This document shows, piece after piece, positions 1 through 8,980 of a stretch of 64,000 bases of DNA. Within the stretch, counting starts at the first letter, position 1, and each line of letters opens with the position of its first letter. The stretch lies in the NCBI GenBank assembly GCA_903875465.1, contig CAIQWB010000089.1:1-64000 (forward strand), given 5' to 3'. Below the pieces are notes generated by a model. That model did not search any database. It had not been told where the DNA came from and saw only the letters and a program-made list of their open reading frames with translations. The DNA comes from an uncultured Verrucomicrobia subdivision 3 bacterium (GTDB lineage Bacteria > Verrucomicrobiota > Verrucomicrobiia > Limisphaerales > UBA11358). The position numbers and the translations under genes are program-made.

Positions 1-223
1 CGTGAGGGGCTCTGGTGGGGGGGATGGCATGGCTGCTGACTGAAATATTAGAAACTCGTTACCTCGATTCCTACGCGATGGGATTATTTGCGGGTGGTGA
101 CGTGAGGGGCTCTGGTGGGGGGTGGATGGTATGGCTGCCGGCGGAAATATTAGAAACTCGTTACCTCGTTTCCTACGAAATGGGATTTTTTGGGTGGCGG
201 CGTGAGGGGCTCTGGTGGGGGGG
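1..223. repeat. Tandem repeat, 100-bp period
   Basis: The motif CGTGAGGGGCTCTGGTGGGG starts at 1, 101 and 201. The body of the unit, which includes GAAATATTAGAAACTCGTTA, recurs in the first two units with a few substitutions. Two full units and the start of a third are visible, and the array may extend left of the window. The units are too long and too diverged for a CRISPR. Open frames across them have biased composition and are not believed. Confidence 0.85.
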
Positions 224-230
224 GACCGTA

Positions 231-585
231 ATAAAAAAGGCGGTGAAGGGGGAATTTTGTGGTTGGTGAGAAGGGGTGGTGTTGGGGCGGCCCTACAGGC
301 CTCAAAACTGATTGATGAAACCTTACCTGGGCCGTCGCTCGCAGACTCGCTTTGGCCCAGGCTGGTATGAAACGGGCTTTCAGCCCTGGGGGAGGGCTGG
401 CGGGAGACTCGTGCCGTCTAAGCCGGAACCATGCAATAGAAATGCAGCGTTTGCTTGGTCTTTTTGTTCAAGGACTTTGTCGTGAACCGCTTCCAGATCC
501 ATCGTGGATATGCTACGCGTCGCACTCCTCGCCTTGTACAAAAATCCACAGCGCAACCACTTGCCTTTCGATTGCAGGGATCCGG
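231..585. other. Intergenic, no gene recognised
   Basis: No convincing coding region is seen. A small hairpin, GGGCT-TTC-AGCCC, lies at 374-386. The stretch is the 3' flank of the leftward operon whose last gene ends at 586. Confidence 0.5.
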
Positions 586-2424
586 CTAAGGCCCATCATT
601 CAACCAGCGGGCCCGGTCGGTCAAAAACAAGCCGGACTTGATGACGCCGGGGCGGGGGCAAAATTGCAGGGGGAAGCCGGGGTTGCCGGTGGTGGTGGTC
701 TTGAGGACAAAGGTGCCCCAGCTATCGGGCGGGGTGCGGAGGCAATCGGACAATAATTTCAAGTCCAGCGCCTGGGCGGTGAGGTAGAGCCCTTGCACGG
801 GCTTCACAAAATCGCTGAGGCCGTAATACTCTTCGGCGGTGTTCAAGGTGGTCCAGACACATTGCCGGTGGCCATACCACGCGACGGCCCAGGGGACGTC
901 ACTCATGATCAACTCATGGGGCTTCATCCAGCGGGAGATGGTCTGAATCTCGGGCGGATAATACGGGGGAAAGGCGAGGGGGTTGGCCTTCTCCCCCAAG
1001 CGGCGGCCCAGGCCGGGCAGGCTCATGAGGAGAATGAACCCGATCATGGCGAAATACCGCAACTGCACTTTAAATTCCACCACGGGCAGATCCACCTGTT
1101 CCAGGCAGGTCAGAAAGAACACCGCGCCATACATCAGGATCAGCGGGAGCAGGAGCACCAGCAGGTTTTCCGAATTGAGGATGGGTGATTGGTCGGTGAG
1201 CCCGGTGCGCCCCAGGGCCTGGGCCAGGGTGAACACGACCAGGCTGAGCAGCAGAAAATAACGCAACCGGCGCGCGGCCGGACTGCGAAAATTGACCAGG
1301 AGGCTGGCGAAAAAGAGCATGGTGACCCAGCTCCCGCCGAGCCGCGGCCAGTCCTGCAACAAAATCACCCCGAAATTTGGCCACAGTTTGTGCCAGTAGG
1401 GTTTGAGCAGCCACGCCCGCTCCAAATGGGGGTGCAGGGATTGCTCCAGCTCGTTGCCCGGGAAATATTGGGTACCCTCCAGCATGGCAAAACCGGCGGT
1501 GCCAAAGGGCTGGCCGCAGACGGCGTAATTCCGGAGCACCCACGGCAGGAGCAGCCCCAAGCCGACCGCCAACGCGGCCAGCGCATAGGTCCAGCGGCGT
1601 GGCCCGCCCGCCAGCAAGACGTACACCACCACCGGCAGGAGGATCCAGCCAAAGGCATAGCGCGTGAGGGCGCCCAGGCCGGCCAGCCCGCCGATGGCCA
1701 GCGCGAGCAGGAGTAATTTACGGTGCGCGGGGACGGGGGCGCGCGCGGCTTCCTCAAAGGCGAGCAAGCGCCGGACCAATTCTAGAAAAATCACGAGCAA
1801 AAAGATGGTGGACAGACCGGAAAAGCTGAAATCCCAGAGTAATTCGCAGGCAAACCCGAGGGCGGCGGTAACCCAGGCCACCTCCACGTCAAACAACTGG
1901 CGGGCGATCAAAAACATCTGCCAGAGCACGACGGCGAGGAGGAGTTGATTGACCGTGGCGATGAGGACATCCGATTTGTCCCGGGCAAAATGGCCGGCCT
2001 CGGCCCAAAACGATTTGTTAAACTCCATCTGGTGGTCGAAGGGGAGGACGCGCATGCAGCCCGCGAGAAACAAAACGTAGGCGGGGGGATTGGCGAGGTC
2101 CGGGTGGGCCTGCTGGACGCGGGCGAAATCCGCATTGACGGAGGCCGGCTGCCCGGGGTTTTTGGCCTCGTTCCATTGCCGGACGAGATAGATGCTGAAG
2201 GGGCGCAGGTATTCGGTGGTGTAACCGTGGCCCTCGGCGACATTGCGGGCCACCTGGGCGGCGTCCATGGCATCCGCCGTGGACAGATTCTTGTAGTCGC
2301 GCAAATCGAGCCACAGGCAGCGGAGCGCAAACAGCAGGACCACGGCAGACAGCCGCACCCAGCGGGAGCCCGCGCCGACTTCGAGCAAGTAAATGATCCG
2401 CTGAATGATTTCGCTTAACGGCAT
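586..2424 (-). CDS. GT-C fold membrane glycosyltransferase (GT39/ArnT-like)
   Basis: A 612-residue polytopic membrane protein. It has an N-terminal hydrophobic helix around residue 25, then a soluble loop with a DAMDAAQVARNVAEGHGYTT motif typical of GT39/PMT_2-type transferases. Many hydrophobic segments follow from about residue 150 to 470, and the C-terminal tail is soluble. Such enzymes move a sugar from a polyprenyl-phosphate carrier to a lipid, glycan or protein outside the cytoplasmic membrane. The acceptor cannot be predicted here. The ATG lies 3 bp after the stop of the sigma-54 activator gene, so it should be the last gene of that operon. The family call is by overall pattern; the specific substrate is unknown. 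Confidence 0.7.
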   Translation of the reverse strand: MPLSEIIQRIIYLLEVGAGSRWVRLSAVVLLFALRCLWLDLRDYKNLSTADAMDAAQVARNVAEGHGYTTEYLRPFSIYLVRQWNEAKNPGQPASVNADFARVQQAHPDLANPPAYVLFLAGCMRVLPFDHQMEFNKSFWAEAGHFARDKSDVLIATVNQLLLAVVLWQMFLIARQLFDVEVAWVTAALGFACELLWDFSFSGLSTIFLLVIFLELVRRLLAFEEAARAPVPAHRKLLLLALAIGGLAGLGALTRYAFGWILLPVVVYVLLAGGPRRWTYALAALAVGLGLLLPWVLRNYAVCGQPFGTAGFAMLEGTQYFPGNELEQSLHPHLERAWLLKPYWHKLWPNFGVILLQDWPRLGGSWVTMLFFASLLVNFRSPAARRLRYFLLLSLVVFTLAQALGRTGLTDQSPILNSENLLVLLLPLILMYGAVFFLTCLEQVDLPVVEFKVQLRYFAMIGFILLMSLPGLGRRLGEKANPLAFPPYYPPEIQTISRWMKPHELIMSDVPWAVAWYGHRQCVWTTLNTAEEYYGLSDFVKPVQGLYLTAQALDLKLLSDCLRTPPDSWGTFVLKTTTTGNPGFPLQFCPRPGVIKSGLFLTDRARWLNDGP

Positions 2425-2427
2425 AGT

Positions 2428-3789
2428 TTATAAATCTTCCAAATGATACGCGTGCAATTTGCGGTGAAAGGTCCGCCGGCTCATCCCGATTTTACGGGCG
2501 GCCAGCGTCCGGTTCCCGCCGGTTTCTTTTAAGGCCCGTTCGATGACCTGCTGCTCGGCCTCGCGCAACGTGAGCGCGCTCGGGGCCGACGCGGGGGCCG
2601 CGACCGGCGGTTCCGCGCGCACCGAAGCGGGCAAATCGCGGGCGGCGATTTTCTCGCCCCGGCTGAGCACGACCGCATGCTCGATGGCGGTGCGCAACTC
2701 CCGGACATTGCCGGGCCACGGATATTGCAGCAGGAGCTGGCGGGCGTCGCTGGTGAATTCCTTCACCGGCTTGGCATTTTCGGCCGCAAATTCCCGCAAA
2801 AAGCTCTGGGCCAGCAACACTACATCACCCGCCCGTTCCCGCAAGGGCGGCAAATTAATTTCCACCACGCGCAGGCGGAAAAACAAATCCTCGCGGAATT
2901 TGCCGGTCTTGACCATTTCCGCCAAATTTTTGTTCGTGGCGGTGATCAACCGCACATCCGCCGTGAGCGTCTTGCCCGACCCGACGCGCTCGAAGGTGCG
3001 TTCGCCCAGAAAGCGCAGGAGCTTCACCTGGATGGTGGCATCGATCTCGCCGATCTCGTCCAGGAAGAGGGTGCCCCCCTGGGCCTGCTCAAAGCGGCCG
3101 ACCCGGCGCTCATGCGCCCCGGTGAAGGCCCCTTTTTCATGACCGAACAATTCGCTCTCCAGCAGCGTGGCCGAGAGGGCGGCGCAATGCACGGCCACAA
3201 AGGGCAGCCGCGCGCGCGGACTGGCCTGGTGGATGGCCTTGGCAAACACTTCCTTGCCGGTGCCGCTTTCCCCGCCCAGCAGGATGGTGGCCCGGCTGGG
3301 GGCCACCTGCCGCACGACGTCGAAAATTTCCTGCATGGCCGGCGATTGCCCGATAATATGCTCCATGCCGAACCGGTCGTCCAATTGCTTGTGGAGGGCG
3401 ACATTCTCGGACTCGAGATTTTGGGAGCGCAAGGCCCGGGCGATGCGCATTTCCAGCTCATCGATTTGCAACCGGCCCTTGGCAATATAATCATCGGCGC
3501 CGCGCTTCATGGCTTCCACAGCCACGTCCTCCGAACCATAGGCGGTCATCAAAATGCACACGGGCGGACGCGACAGGGATTTCGCGCGGGCAATCAATTT
3601 CATGCCGTCCTCGTTGGGGAGGCGGAAGTCGGTGAGCATGACTTGAAAGGGCTCGCTCTCCAGGAGTTGGAGGGCGGAGGCGGCGTCATCGGCCAGATAG
3701 ACGTCGTAACGTTCCTCGAGCGCCGCGCGCAAGCCTTCGCGCGTGGGCTTTTCATCATCGACAATGAGCAAGGTGGGTTTGACGTTCAC
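2428..3789 (-). CDS. NtrC-family sigma-54-dependent response regulator
   Basis: About 453 residues in the standard three-domain order. A receiver domain lies at roughly 1-120, with the acidic pair D11-D12 and phosphoacceptor D54 in MLTDFRLP. The AAA+ sigma-54 activation domain follows, with Walker A GESGTGKE, the GAFTGA loop that contacts sigma-54, and Walker B GTLFLDEIGE. A Fis-type helix-turn-helix ends the protein (GGNRTLAARKIGMSRRTFHR). The GTG start at 3789 lies 4 bp after the kinase stop; longer in-frame starts would run into the kinase gene. An intact GAFTGA motif means it should activate sigma-54 promoters when phosphorylated by its upstream partner. Its targets are unknown. Confidence 0.93.
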   Translation of the reverse strand: MNVKPTLLIVDDEKPTREGLRAALEERYDVYLADDAASALQLLESEPFQVMLTDFRLPNEDGMKLIARAKSLSRPPVCILMTAYGSEDVAVEAMKRGADDYIAKGRLQIDELEMRIARALRSQNLESENVALHKQLDDRFGMEHIIGQSPAMQEIFDVVRQVAPSRATILLGGESGTGKEVFAKAIHQASPRARLPFVAVHCAALSATLLESELFGHEKGAFTGAHERRVGRFEQAQGGTLFLDEIGEIDATIQVKLLRFLGERTFERVGSGKTLTADVRLITATNKNLAEMVKTGKFREDLFFRLRVVEINLPPLRERAGDVVLLAQSFLREFAAENAKPVKEFTSDARQLLLQYPWPGNVRELRTAIEHAVVLSRGEKIAARDLPASVRAEPPVAAPASAPSALTLREAEQQVIERALKETGGNRTLAARKIGMSRRTFHRKLHAYHLEDL

Positions 3790-3793
3790 AGGA

Positions 3794-5047
3794 TTAGTGG
3801 GCGGGGCCCGTGTTTTTTTCCTCCAGCAGGCGGGGCCGCCGTTCGTGCAACGGCAGCCAGACGCGAAAGGTGGTGCCGCGGCCCACATGACTGTCCAGCT
3901 CGATGCGGCCGGCGTGGGCGCGCACGATGCGCTGCACAATCATGAGGCCGAGTCCCGACCCTTTTTTCTTGGTCGTGTAAAACGGCTCGAAAATCCGGCT
4001 CATTTGCTCCTCGGGAATGCCGCCGCCGGTGTCGGTGACACTGACCCAGACACTGTCGGGGGTCTCGCCGGTTTGCAAGGTGAGGGTGCCGCCGCGCGTC
4101 ATGGCCTGCATGGCGTTCTTCACCAGGTTGACCAGCACTTGCTGCAACTGCGTGCTGTCCACCGGCGTGGCGGTGAGACCGCGCAATAATTTGGTTTTGA
4201 CGGCGAGGCCACGGTTGTCCAGCTCCGGGCGCAAGAGTTCCAGGGTTTTTTCCACCACGCCGTTCAGGGAGGCGAGTTTTAATTGGACCGGGGCGGGACG
4301 AATGGCCTGTAAAAATTGAGTGATGATGTAATCAAGGCGGTGAATTTCGCCCCTGGCCACGCCCAGGTACTTTTCCAGTTTGCCGGCGATTTCCGCCGGG
4401 TCCGGTCCCACCACCGGGGTGGTCGCGCGGCCGCGGAGCTTGGGGGCCGGGGGTTCGGCGGGCAGGCGCAATTTCCTGACTTCGCGCTCCATCAATTGCA
4501 AGTGAATGTGGAGGGCATTCAGGGGATTGCCAATCTCATGCGCCACGCTTGCCGCGAGTAGCGTGAGCGCCTGCACCCGCTCGCTCTCGATGGCCGCGAA
4601 GGTTTGCTGCCGGGCCTCGGTGGCATCGTGCAAGATGAGCGCCACGCCCGAACTGCCGGATTCCTCGCCGTCCAAGGGCGCGGCATAGAGCCGCAAGAAG
4701 CGGGGGCGCGGATAATGCACCTCAAATTCATGGCGCAACACGCGCCGCCCGCCGGCGTGGTCCGCCCGCAATAATTCTTTCCATTCCACCTCGGGGAGGC
4801 ATTGGGAAATGTGGCGGCCTTCCTCATTGGGCTGCACGCCAATCAACCGGGTCACGGCTTGGTTGAAATAAATCACGGTCCCCGCCTCGTCCATGACCAG
4901 CACCCCGTCCTCAATGGCATTAAACAGCGTCTCCAGAAAGGCGCGCTCGCGGGCGATGCGCTGCACCACGGTTTGCAAGCCTTCGGTGTCCAGGCGCCCG
5001 AGCCGGCCTAGAACTTTGTCGAGAAAGCTGGACTTGGGCAAAGCCAT
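3794..5047 (-). CDS. PAS-domain sensor histidine kinase (NtrB-like)
   Basis: A 417-residue soluble kinase. A PAS domain lies at about 45-150 (ETLFNAIEDGVLVMDEAGTV). The dimerisation/phosphoacceptor helix carries H170 in SVAHEIGNPLNAL. The HATPase domain has the N box (NLVKNAMQAM), G1 box (DTGGGIPEE) and G2 box (GSGLGLMIVQ). No membrane segment is visible, so it probably senses a cytoplasmic signal. Start chosen at the ATG at 5047 because AGGAGG lies just upstream; a longer frame to 5161 lacks this. It is the first gene of a tight operon with its cognate sigma-54 activator and a membrane glycosyltransferase. Confidence 0.92.
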   Translation of the reverse strand: MALPKSSFLDKVLGRLGRLDTEGLQTVVQRIARERAFLETLFNAIEDGVLVMDEAGTVIYFNQAVTRLIGVQPNEEGRHISQCLPEVEWKELLRADHAGGRRVLRHEFEVHYPRPRFLRLYAAPLDGEESGSSGVALILHDATEARQQTFAAIESERVQALTLLAASVAHEIGNPLNALHIHLQLMEREVRKLRLPAEPPAPKLRGRATTPVVGPDPAEIAGKLEKYLGVARGEIHRLDYIITQFLQAIRPAPVQLKLASLNGVVEKTLELLRPELDNRGLAVKTKLLRGLTATPVDSTQLQQVLVNLVKNAMQAMTRGGTLTLQTGETPDSVWVSVTDTGGGIPEEQMSRIFEPFYTTKKKGSGLGLMIVQRIVRAHAGRIELDSHVGRGTTFRVWLPLHERRPRLLEEKNTGPAH

Positions 5048-5101
5048 TAGGCAGCCTCCTTCCCAACCCCCGTCGACGAATTCAAGACCTGAACATGCAT
5101 A

Positions 5102-5116
5102 GTGCCAATATGGCAC
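5102..5116. promoter_or_regulatory. Inverted repeat GTGCCA-ATA-TGGCAC, candidate operator
   Basis: Perfect 6-bp arms flank a 3-bp spacer, 55 bp upstream of the kinase start and about 200 bp upstream of the divergent GH28 gene. A third TGGCAC half-site is at 5154-5159. Such a site could bind a dimeric regulator, for instance the adjacent activator itself. That role is inference from position only. Confidence 0.4.
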
Positions 5117-5312
5117 AGAACCAGAAATCGTCAAGGGGGAGATTGCTAAAATTTGGCACACTCACGAGCCGGGTGGCAACCTTGGTTGGGAAGGGAGTGA
5201 CTGGGCCTGGCGGGAGCGACCTGGTTCACATATTTCAAAGGTCCGTGCTGACATCCACCAGTGAATTTGCGGGCCAACGCGCGGGGGCTGGCTTAGATTG
5301 GGACGGTTCACC

Positions 5313-7544
5313 ATGGTCATGATTTTTTTACAACACATGCGCTGGCCGGGGTGGCGTCTCCTGGGGCTGGCCGCCGGGTTGCTGGTCACCACTGCCGCGC
5401 GGGCCGTGCCGGCCCTGCCCGTCATCAACACCAACAATGTCATCAGCATCCTGAAATATGGCGCGGTGGGGGATGGGGTGACGACCAATACGACGGCGAT
5501 TCAAAGTGCCATTAACGCGGCGGCCGCCGGCCCCACGACCAATGGCGCGGCGGGGGGCACGGTGGAGATCCCACCGGGCACGTTTTTATGCGGCCCGCTC
5601 AACTTGGCGAGTGCCGTGAACTTGCAGGTGGATGCCGGGGCCATCTTGCGGATGCTGCCGCTGAGCCAGTATCCCGGGGGCACGGTGAGCGCGGCCAATT
5701 TTCTCTCGGCCACCAGCTTGCACGACGTGGAAATCAGCGGGGCGGGGGCGATCGACGGCCAGGGCCAGCCGTGGTGGCCTTACGCCAATACCAACGGGGC
5801 GGTGCGGCCGATCATGATCCGGGCGGTCAGTTGCAACCGCCTGCTCATCCAAAATGTCACGCTGTCCAATTCCCCGATGTTCCATATCTCGTTGAGTGGC
5901 AGCGCAGGGAACAGCACCGTGCAAGGGGTCACGATCGTTGCGCCGGATTCCAGCGCCAATCCCCCCTCGCACAACACGGACGCCTGCGACGTGGCGGGGA
6001 CAAATATTCTCGTGCAAAACTGCAATATCAGCGTGGGGGACGATGATTTTGCCTGTGGCGGCGGCACCTCCGGCGTGCTGATCACCAATAACACCTATGG
6101 CAACGGCCATGGCGTCTCGATCGGCAGCTACACGGACAAAGGCGGGGTTTCGAACATTACCGTGATCAACTGCACCTTCAACCGCACCCAAAACGGCGTG
6201 CGGATCAAGTCCGATGACGGCCGCGGGGGCCTGGTTCAAAACATTTCCTATTATAACCTCAGCATGACGAATGTGAATTTTCCGATTCAATTATACGCCT
6301 ATTATACGAATACCGGCACGCCCTCCAGCATCACCCCGGCCACGGCGGCCGGGCAAAACGTCCTGGCCCCCAACGCAACTCCCGTCTACCGCGACATTAC
6401 TTACAGCAACATCACCGCCACCTCGGCCAGCGGCTATCCGGTGGGGATTATTTGGGCCCGCACGGAAATGCCGGCCACAAACATTGTCTTCAAACAAATC
6501 AATCTCACGGGCGACCGCAATTTCTGCGTGTATAATGTGAGTGGCGCGCAATTTATTGATGCCAGGATCACGGTTTCCGCCAGCTATGCCACTTATACAT
6601 TGTTTAATGCGCAGGTGACGGTGAGCAACAGTCTGCCGGCCACCAGCGCGGTAACGGTCGACGGGCTGACCGCCAATGGGTATGCGAACAGCCTGGCCTT
6701 TTACAATGCCACGGCCTCGCTGAAAAACACCAACGTGCTGGATCGTGGGCCGCTGAGCCTGGGGGCCGGCACGGTGACGCTGGGCAGCAGTTGGAATGCG
6801 GCCACCAACACGGTGGTAAATTACACGCTGGGCAGCACGGCCACGCGCCTGGCGGTGACGGGCAGCGTCCAACTGGGCGGCACCAATAACGTTGCGGCGG
6901 GCCCGGGTTTTACCAATGGCACATACTCGCTCATGACGTATACTGGCACCTTGGGGGGCACCCTGCCGGTGCTGGGCGCCACCCCGGCGGGCTTTAGCTG
7001 CCGAATCGCCACCAACACCCCGGGGCAGGTGAACCTGCTGGTCGGACCGCCGCCGCCGGGCGTGCCCGCCGGTCTGACCGCCGCCGCGACCAATCTGGCC
7101 ATCAACCTGAAATGGCCGGCGGCCGCGCAGGCCGCGAGTTACCGGGTGAAACGCTCCGCCACCAATGGGGGGCCTTATACCTGGCTGGCCAGTGTGAACA
7201 CGACCAATTACTCGGACCAAGGCCTGAGCCCCGGCACGGCTTGGTACTACGTGGTGGCGGCCACCAATGCGACGGCGGAAAGTGCGAATTCCCCGGCGGC
7301 CAGCGCCGCCCCCCTGCCCTCCAGCGTGGCCACGAACCTTAACCTAACTCCGGTGGGCAATGCGCTGCAACTTGCCTGGCCGCCGGATCACCTGGGCTGG
7401 CGGTTGCAAATACAAACAAACCCCCTCAATACCGGCCTCGGCACCAACTGGACGAGTGTGCCGGGTTCCACGAATGTTAATCAAACCAGCGTCCCCATGA
7501 ATCCCACCAATGGGGCGGTGTTTTTGCGGCTGGTTTATCCTTAG
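5313..7544 (+). CDS. Exported GH28 polygalacturonase-like protein with fibronectin III domain
   Basis: About 743 residues. A signal peptide ends near ARAVPA at about residue 32. The GH28 right-handed beta-helix begins with ISILKYGAVGDGVTTNT. It shows the catalytic aspartates in NTDACDV and GDDDFACGG, a GNGHGVSIGSYT segment, and the substrate-binding GVRIKSD. This family hydrolyses galacturonan or rhamnogalacturonan backbones of pectin. Residues from about 590 resemble a fibronectin III domain (AATNLAINLKWPAAAQAASYRV), followed by a short domain often seen at Verrucomicrobia C-termini. ATG 5313 has GGGACGG just upstream. Its TAG overlaps the TAA of the convergent gene. A PL1 pectate lyase elsewhere in the window fits pectin use. 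Confidence 0.88.
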   Translation: MVMIFLQHMRWPGWRLLGLAAGLLVTTAARAVPALPVINTNNVISILKYGAVGDGVTTNTTAIQSAINAAAAGPTTNGAAGGTVEIPPGTFLCGPLNLASAVNLQVDAGAILRMLPLSQYPGGTVSAANFLSATSLHDVEISGAGAIDGQGQPWWPYANTNGAVRPIMIRAVSCNRLLIQNVTLSNSPMFHISLSGSAGNSTVQGVTIVAPDSSANPPSHNTDACDVAGTNILVQNCNISVGDDDFACGGGTSGVLITNNTYGNGHGVSIGSYTDKGGVSNITVINCTFNRTQNGVRIKSDDGRGGLVQNISYYNLSMTNVNFPIQLYAYYTNTGTPSSITPATAAGQNVLAPNATPVYRDITYSNITATSASGYPVGIIWARTEMPATNIVFKQINLTGDRNFCVYNVSGAQFIDARITVSASYATYTLFNAQVTVSNSLPATSAVTVDGLTANGYANSLAFYNATASLKNTNVLDRGPLSLGAGTVTLGSSWNAATNTVVNYTLGSTATRLAVTGSVQLGGTNNVAAGPGFTNGTYSLMTYTGTLGGTLPVLGATPAGFSCRIATNTPGQVNLLVGPPPPGVPAGLTAAATNLAINLKWPAAAQAASYRVKRSATNGGPYTWLASVNTTNYSDQGLSPGTAWYYVVAATNATAESANSPAASAAPLPSSVATNLNLTPVGNALQLAWPPDHLGWRLQIQTNPLNTGLGTNWTSVPGSTNVNQTSVPMNPTNGAVFLRLVYP

Positions 7545-8980
7545 GCGTCGGCCCGCAGCACATGGCGCACCAGCGCGTGGTAAACATCGGTGGATTCCAG
7601 GCGGTTGACGCGGAGGAGTTGCGGCTGGTTGGTCAGGAAGACGGGCCAGTCGAGCGGGTCGGCCGGGCGGCGGCCGTGGGAGCCTTTGACCAGGGAGGCA
7701 TCGAGGGGAATCAAGTCCATGAGCATGCGGAAGCCCAGCCGCTTCTGGAGGAGGCGCCAGGCGATTTGCAATTTGGGCAGCCGCAACCTGGGGTCGAGAA
7801 AGAGCTCCGCGGGGTCGTAACCAGGTTTGCGGTGAATGTCCACGGTGCGGGCAAAATCCGGCGCCCGGGCATCGTCCAGCCAGTAATAATAACTGAACCA
7901 GGCGTCCTCCGCGGCAATGGCGATTAACTGGCCGGTGCGGGGATGATCGAGCCCGGCGGCGGTGATTTCAGCGGCACCCAGAACCTGGTCCACGCCCGCC
8001 GTGGCACGGACCAGCGTGCGCACCTCGGCGAGCAGGGAGCGGTCATTAAGATAAATATGCGCGACCTGGTGATCCGCCACGGCAAACACCCGGCTGGCCC
8101 CGGCATCCAGGGTTTCCCGGCCGAGTTCATCCTTGATGGCCAGCCAGCCTTTTTCCCGAAACAGCCGGTTCAAGGGGATGGCGTGCTGGACATTGGTAAT
8201 GCCGTATTCGGAGAGCAGGACGACCCGGCAGGCTTGCTGTTCAAAATACTGAATCAGGTCACCGACAATGGCATCGATGGCCCGGAGGTCGGGAAGGATG
8301 GCCGGATTCAGGGCCGGGCGGCCGGGCGGGGTGGCGGGGGCAAAGGGCCCGTGGCGTTGCAGGTTGTAATCGAGATGCGGCAGGTAAACGAGGTTCAGGG
8401 TGGGATGATATTTTTCCTCGATCCATTTGGCGGCGGCGGCAATCCAGCGGGAGGTGACGTCCGGCCCGCCCAGGGGCGACTGGACACCGGCCGACGGCCC
8501 CCAGAAACCGAAGAAGGGAAATTCGCCGAGGTCGCGCTTGATGGCCGGGCGGAGGTCGTAGGGCCAGGTGTGGATGTCGAACACCTTCCGTCCATCGGCC
8601 GGATACAGCGGGCGCGGGGTGATGGAATAATCCGCGCGGGAATACATGTTGTACCACCAGAACAACTGGGCGCAGGTGAAGCCGGGCAGGCGGGCGCGGA
8701 GGTCGTCCCAGATTTTCTCCCCGGCCACCAGGTGGTTGGACTGCTTCCAGAACTGCACCTCGGCCAGTTCGCGGTGATACCAGCCATTGCCCACGATGCC
8801 GTGCGCCGACGGCGGTGCGCCAGTGAGATAATTGGACTGGGCCGTGCAGGTGACGGCGGGCAATGCCGGGAGCACGTGCGCGAACGCGCCGCGCTGCCGG
8901 AAGGCGGCGATGGCGGGGGTGTGCTCCCCGATGAGGGCCTCGGTGAGGCCCACCACATTAATGACGATGAGCCGGTTCAT
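7541..8980 (-). CDS. Alkaline phosphatase-superfamily protein, EboF-like
   Basis: A 479-residue protein of the nucleotide pyrophosphatase/phosphodiesterase branch. The N-terminus INVVGLTEALIGEHTP and the segment PAVTCTAQSNYLTG...HGIVGNGWYHRELAEV match, as I recall them, the protein encoded in ebo clusters of cyanobacteria and eustigmatophyte plastids. The metal-binding Asp that usually follows the first beta strand (DGLR in NPP enzymes) reads GLT here. The candidate nucleophile Thr/Ser in PAVTCTAQS is present. The start overlaps the end of the upstream eboD-like gene by 23 bp, so the two are probably translated together. The reaction is unknown; no signal peptide is seen. Confidence 0.75.
   Translation of the reverse strand: MNRLIVINVVGLTEALIGEHTPAIAAFRQRGAFAHVLPALPAVTCTAQSNYLTGAPPSAHGIVGNGWYHRELAEVQFWKQSNHLVAGEKIWDDLRARLPGFTCAQLFWWYNMYSRADYSITPRPLYPADGRKVFDIHTWPYDLRPAIKRDLGEFPFFGFWGPSAGVQSPLGGPDVTSRWIAAAAKWIEEKYHPTLNLVYLPHLDYNLQRHGPFAPATPPGRPALNPAILPDLRAIDAIVGDLIQYFEQQACRVVLLSEYGITNVQHAIPLNRLFREKGWLAIKDELGRETLDAGASRVFAVADHQVAHIYLNDRSLLAEVRTLVRATAGVDQVLGAAEITAAGLDHPRTGQLIAIAAEDAWFSYYYWLDDARAPDFARTVDIHRKPGYDPAELFLDPRLRLPKLQIAWRLLQKRLGFRMLMDLIPLDASLVKGSHGRRPADPLDWPVFLTNQPQLLRVNRLESTDVYHALVRHVLRADA

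Noticed and set aside
1..223. CRISPR-like array
   Set aside because: The unit is 100 bp and similar over its whole length; there are no short repeats with unique spacers and no cas genes.
381..503. Small leftward frame starting MDLEAVHDKVLEQKDQANAA
   Set aside because: About 40 codons, no known family recognised, no ribosome site and no conserved context.
2677..3945. Long rightward open frame opposite the sigma-54 activator and kinase end
   Set aside because: It is antisense to genes with full motif sets, with Gln/His/Gly-rich shadow composition and no domain.
5150..5172. Sigma-54 (-24/-12) promoter TTTGGCAC...GAGCC before the GH28 gene
   Set aside because: The GG-to-GC spacing is 13 instead of 12 and the -12 element is poor; left as a half-site only.
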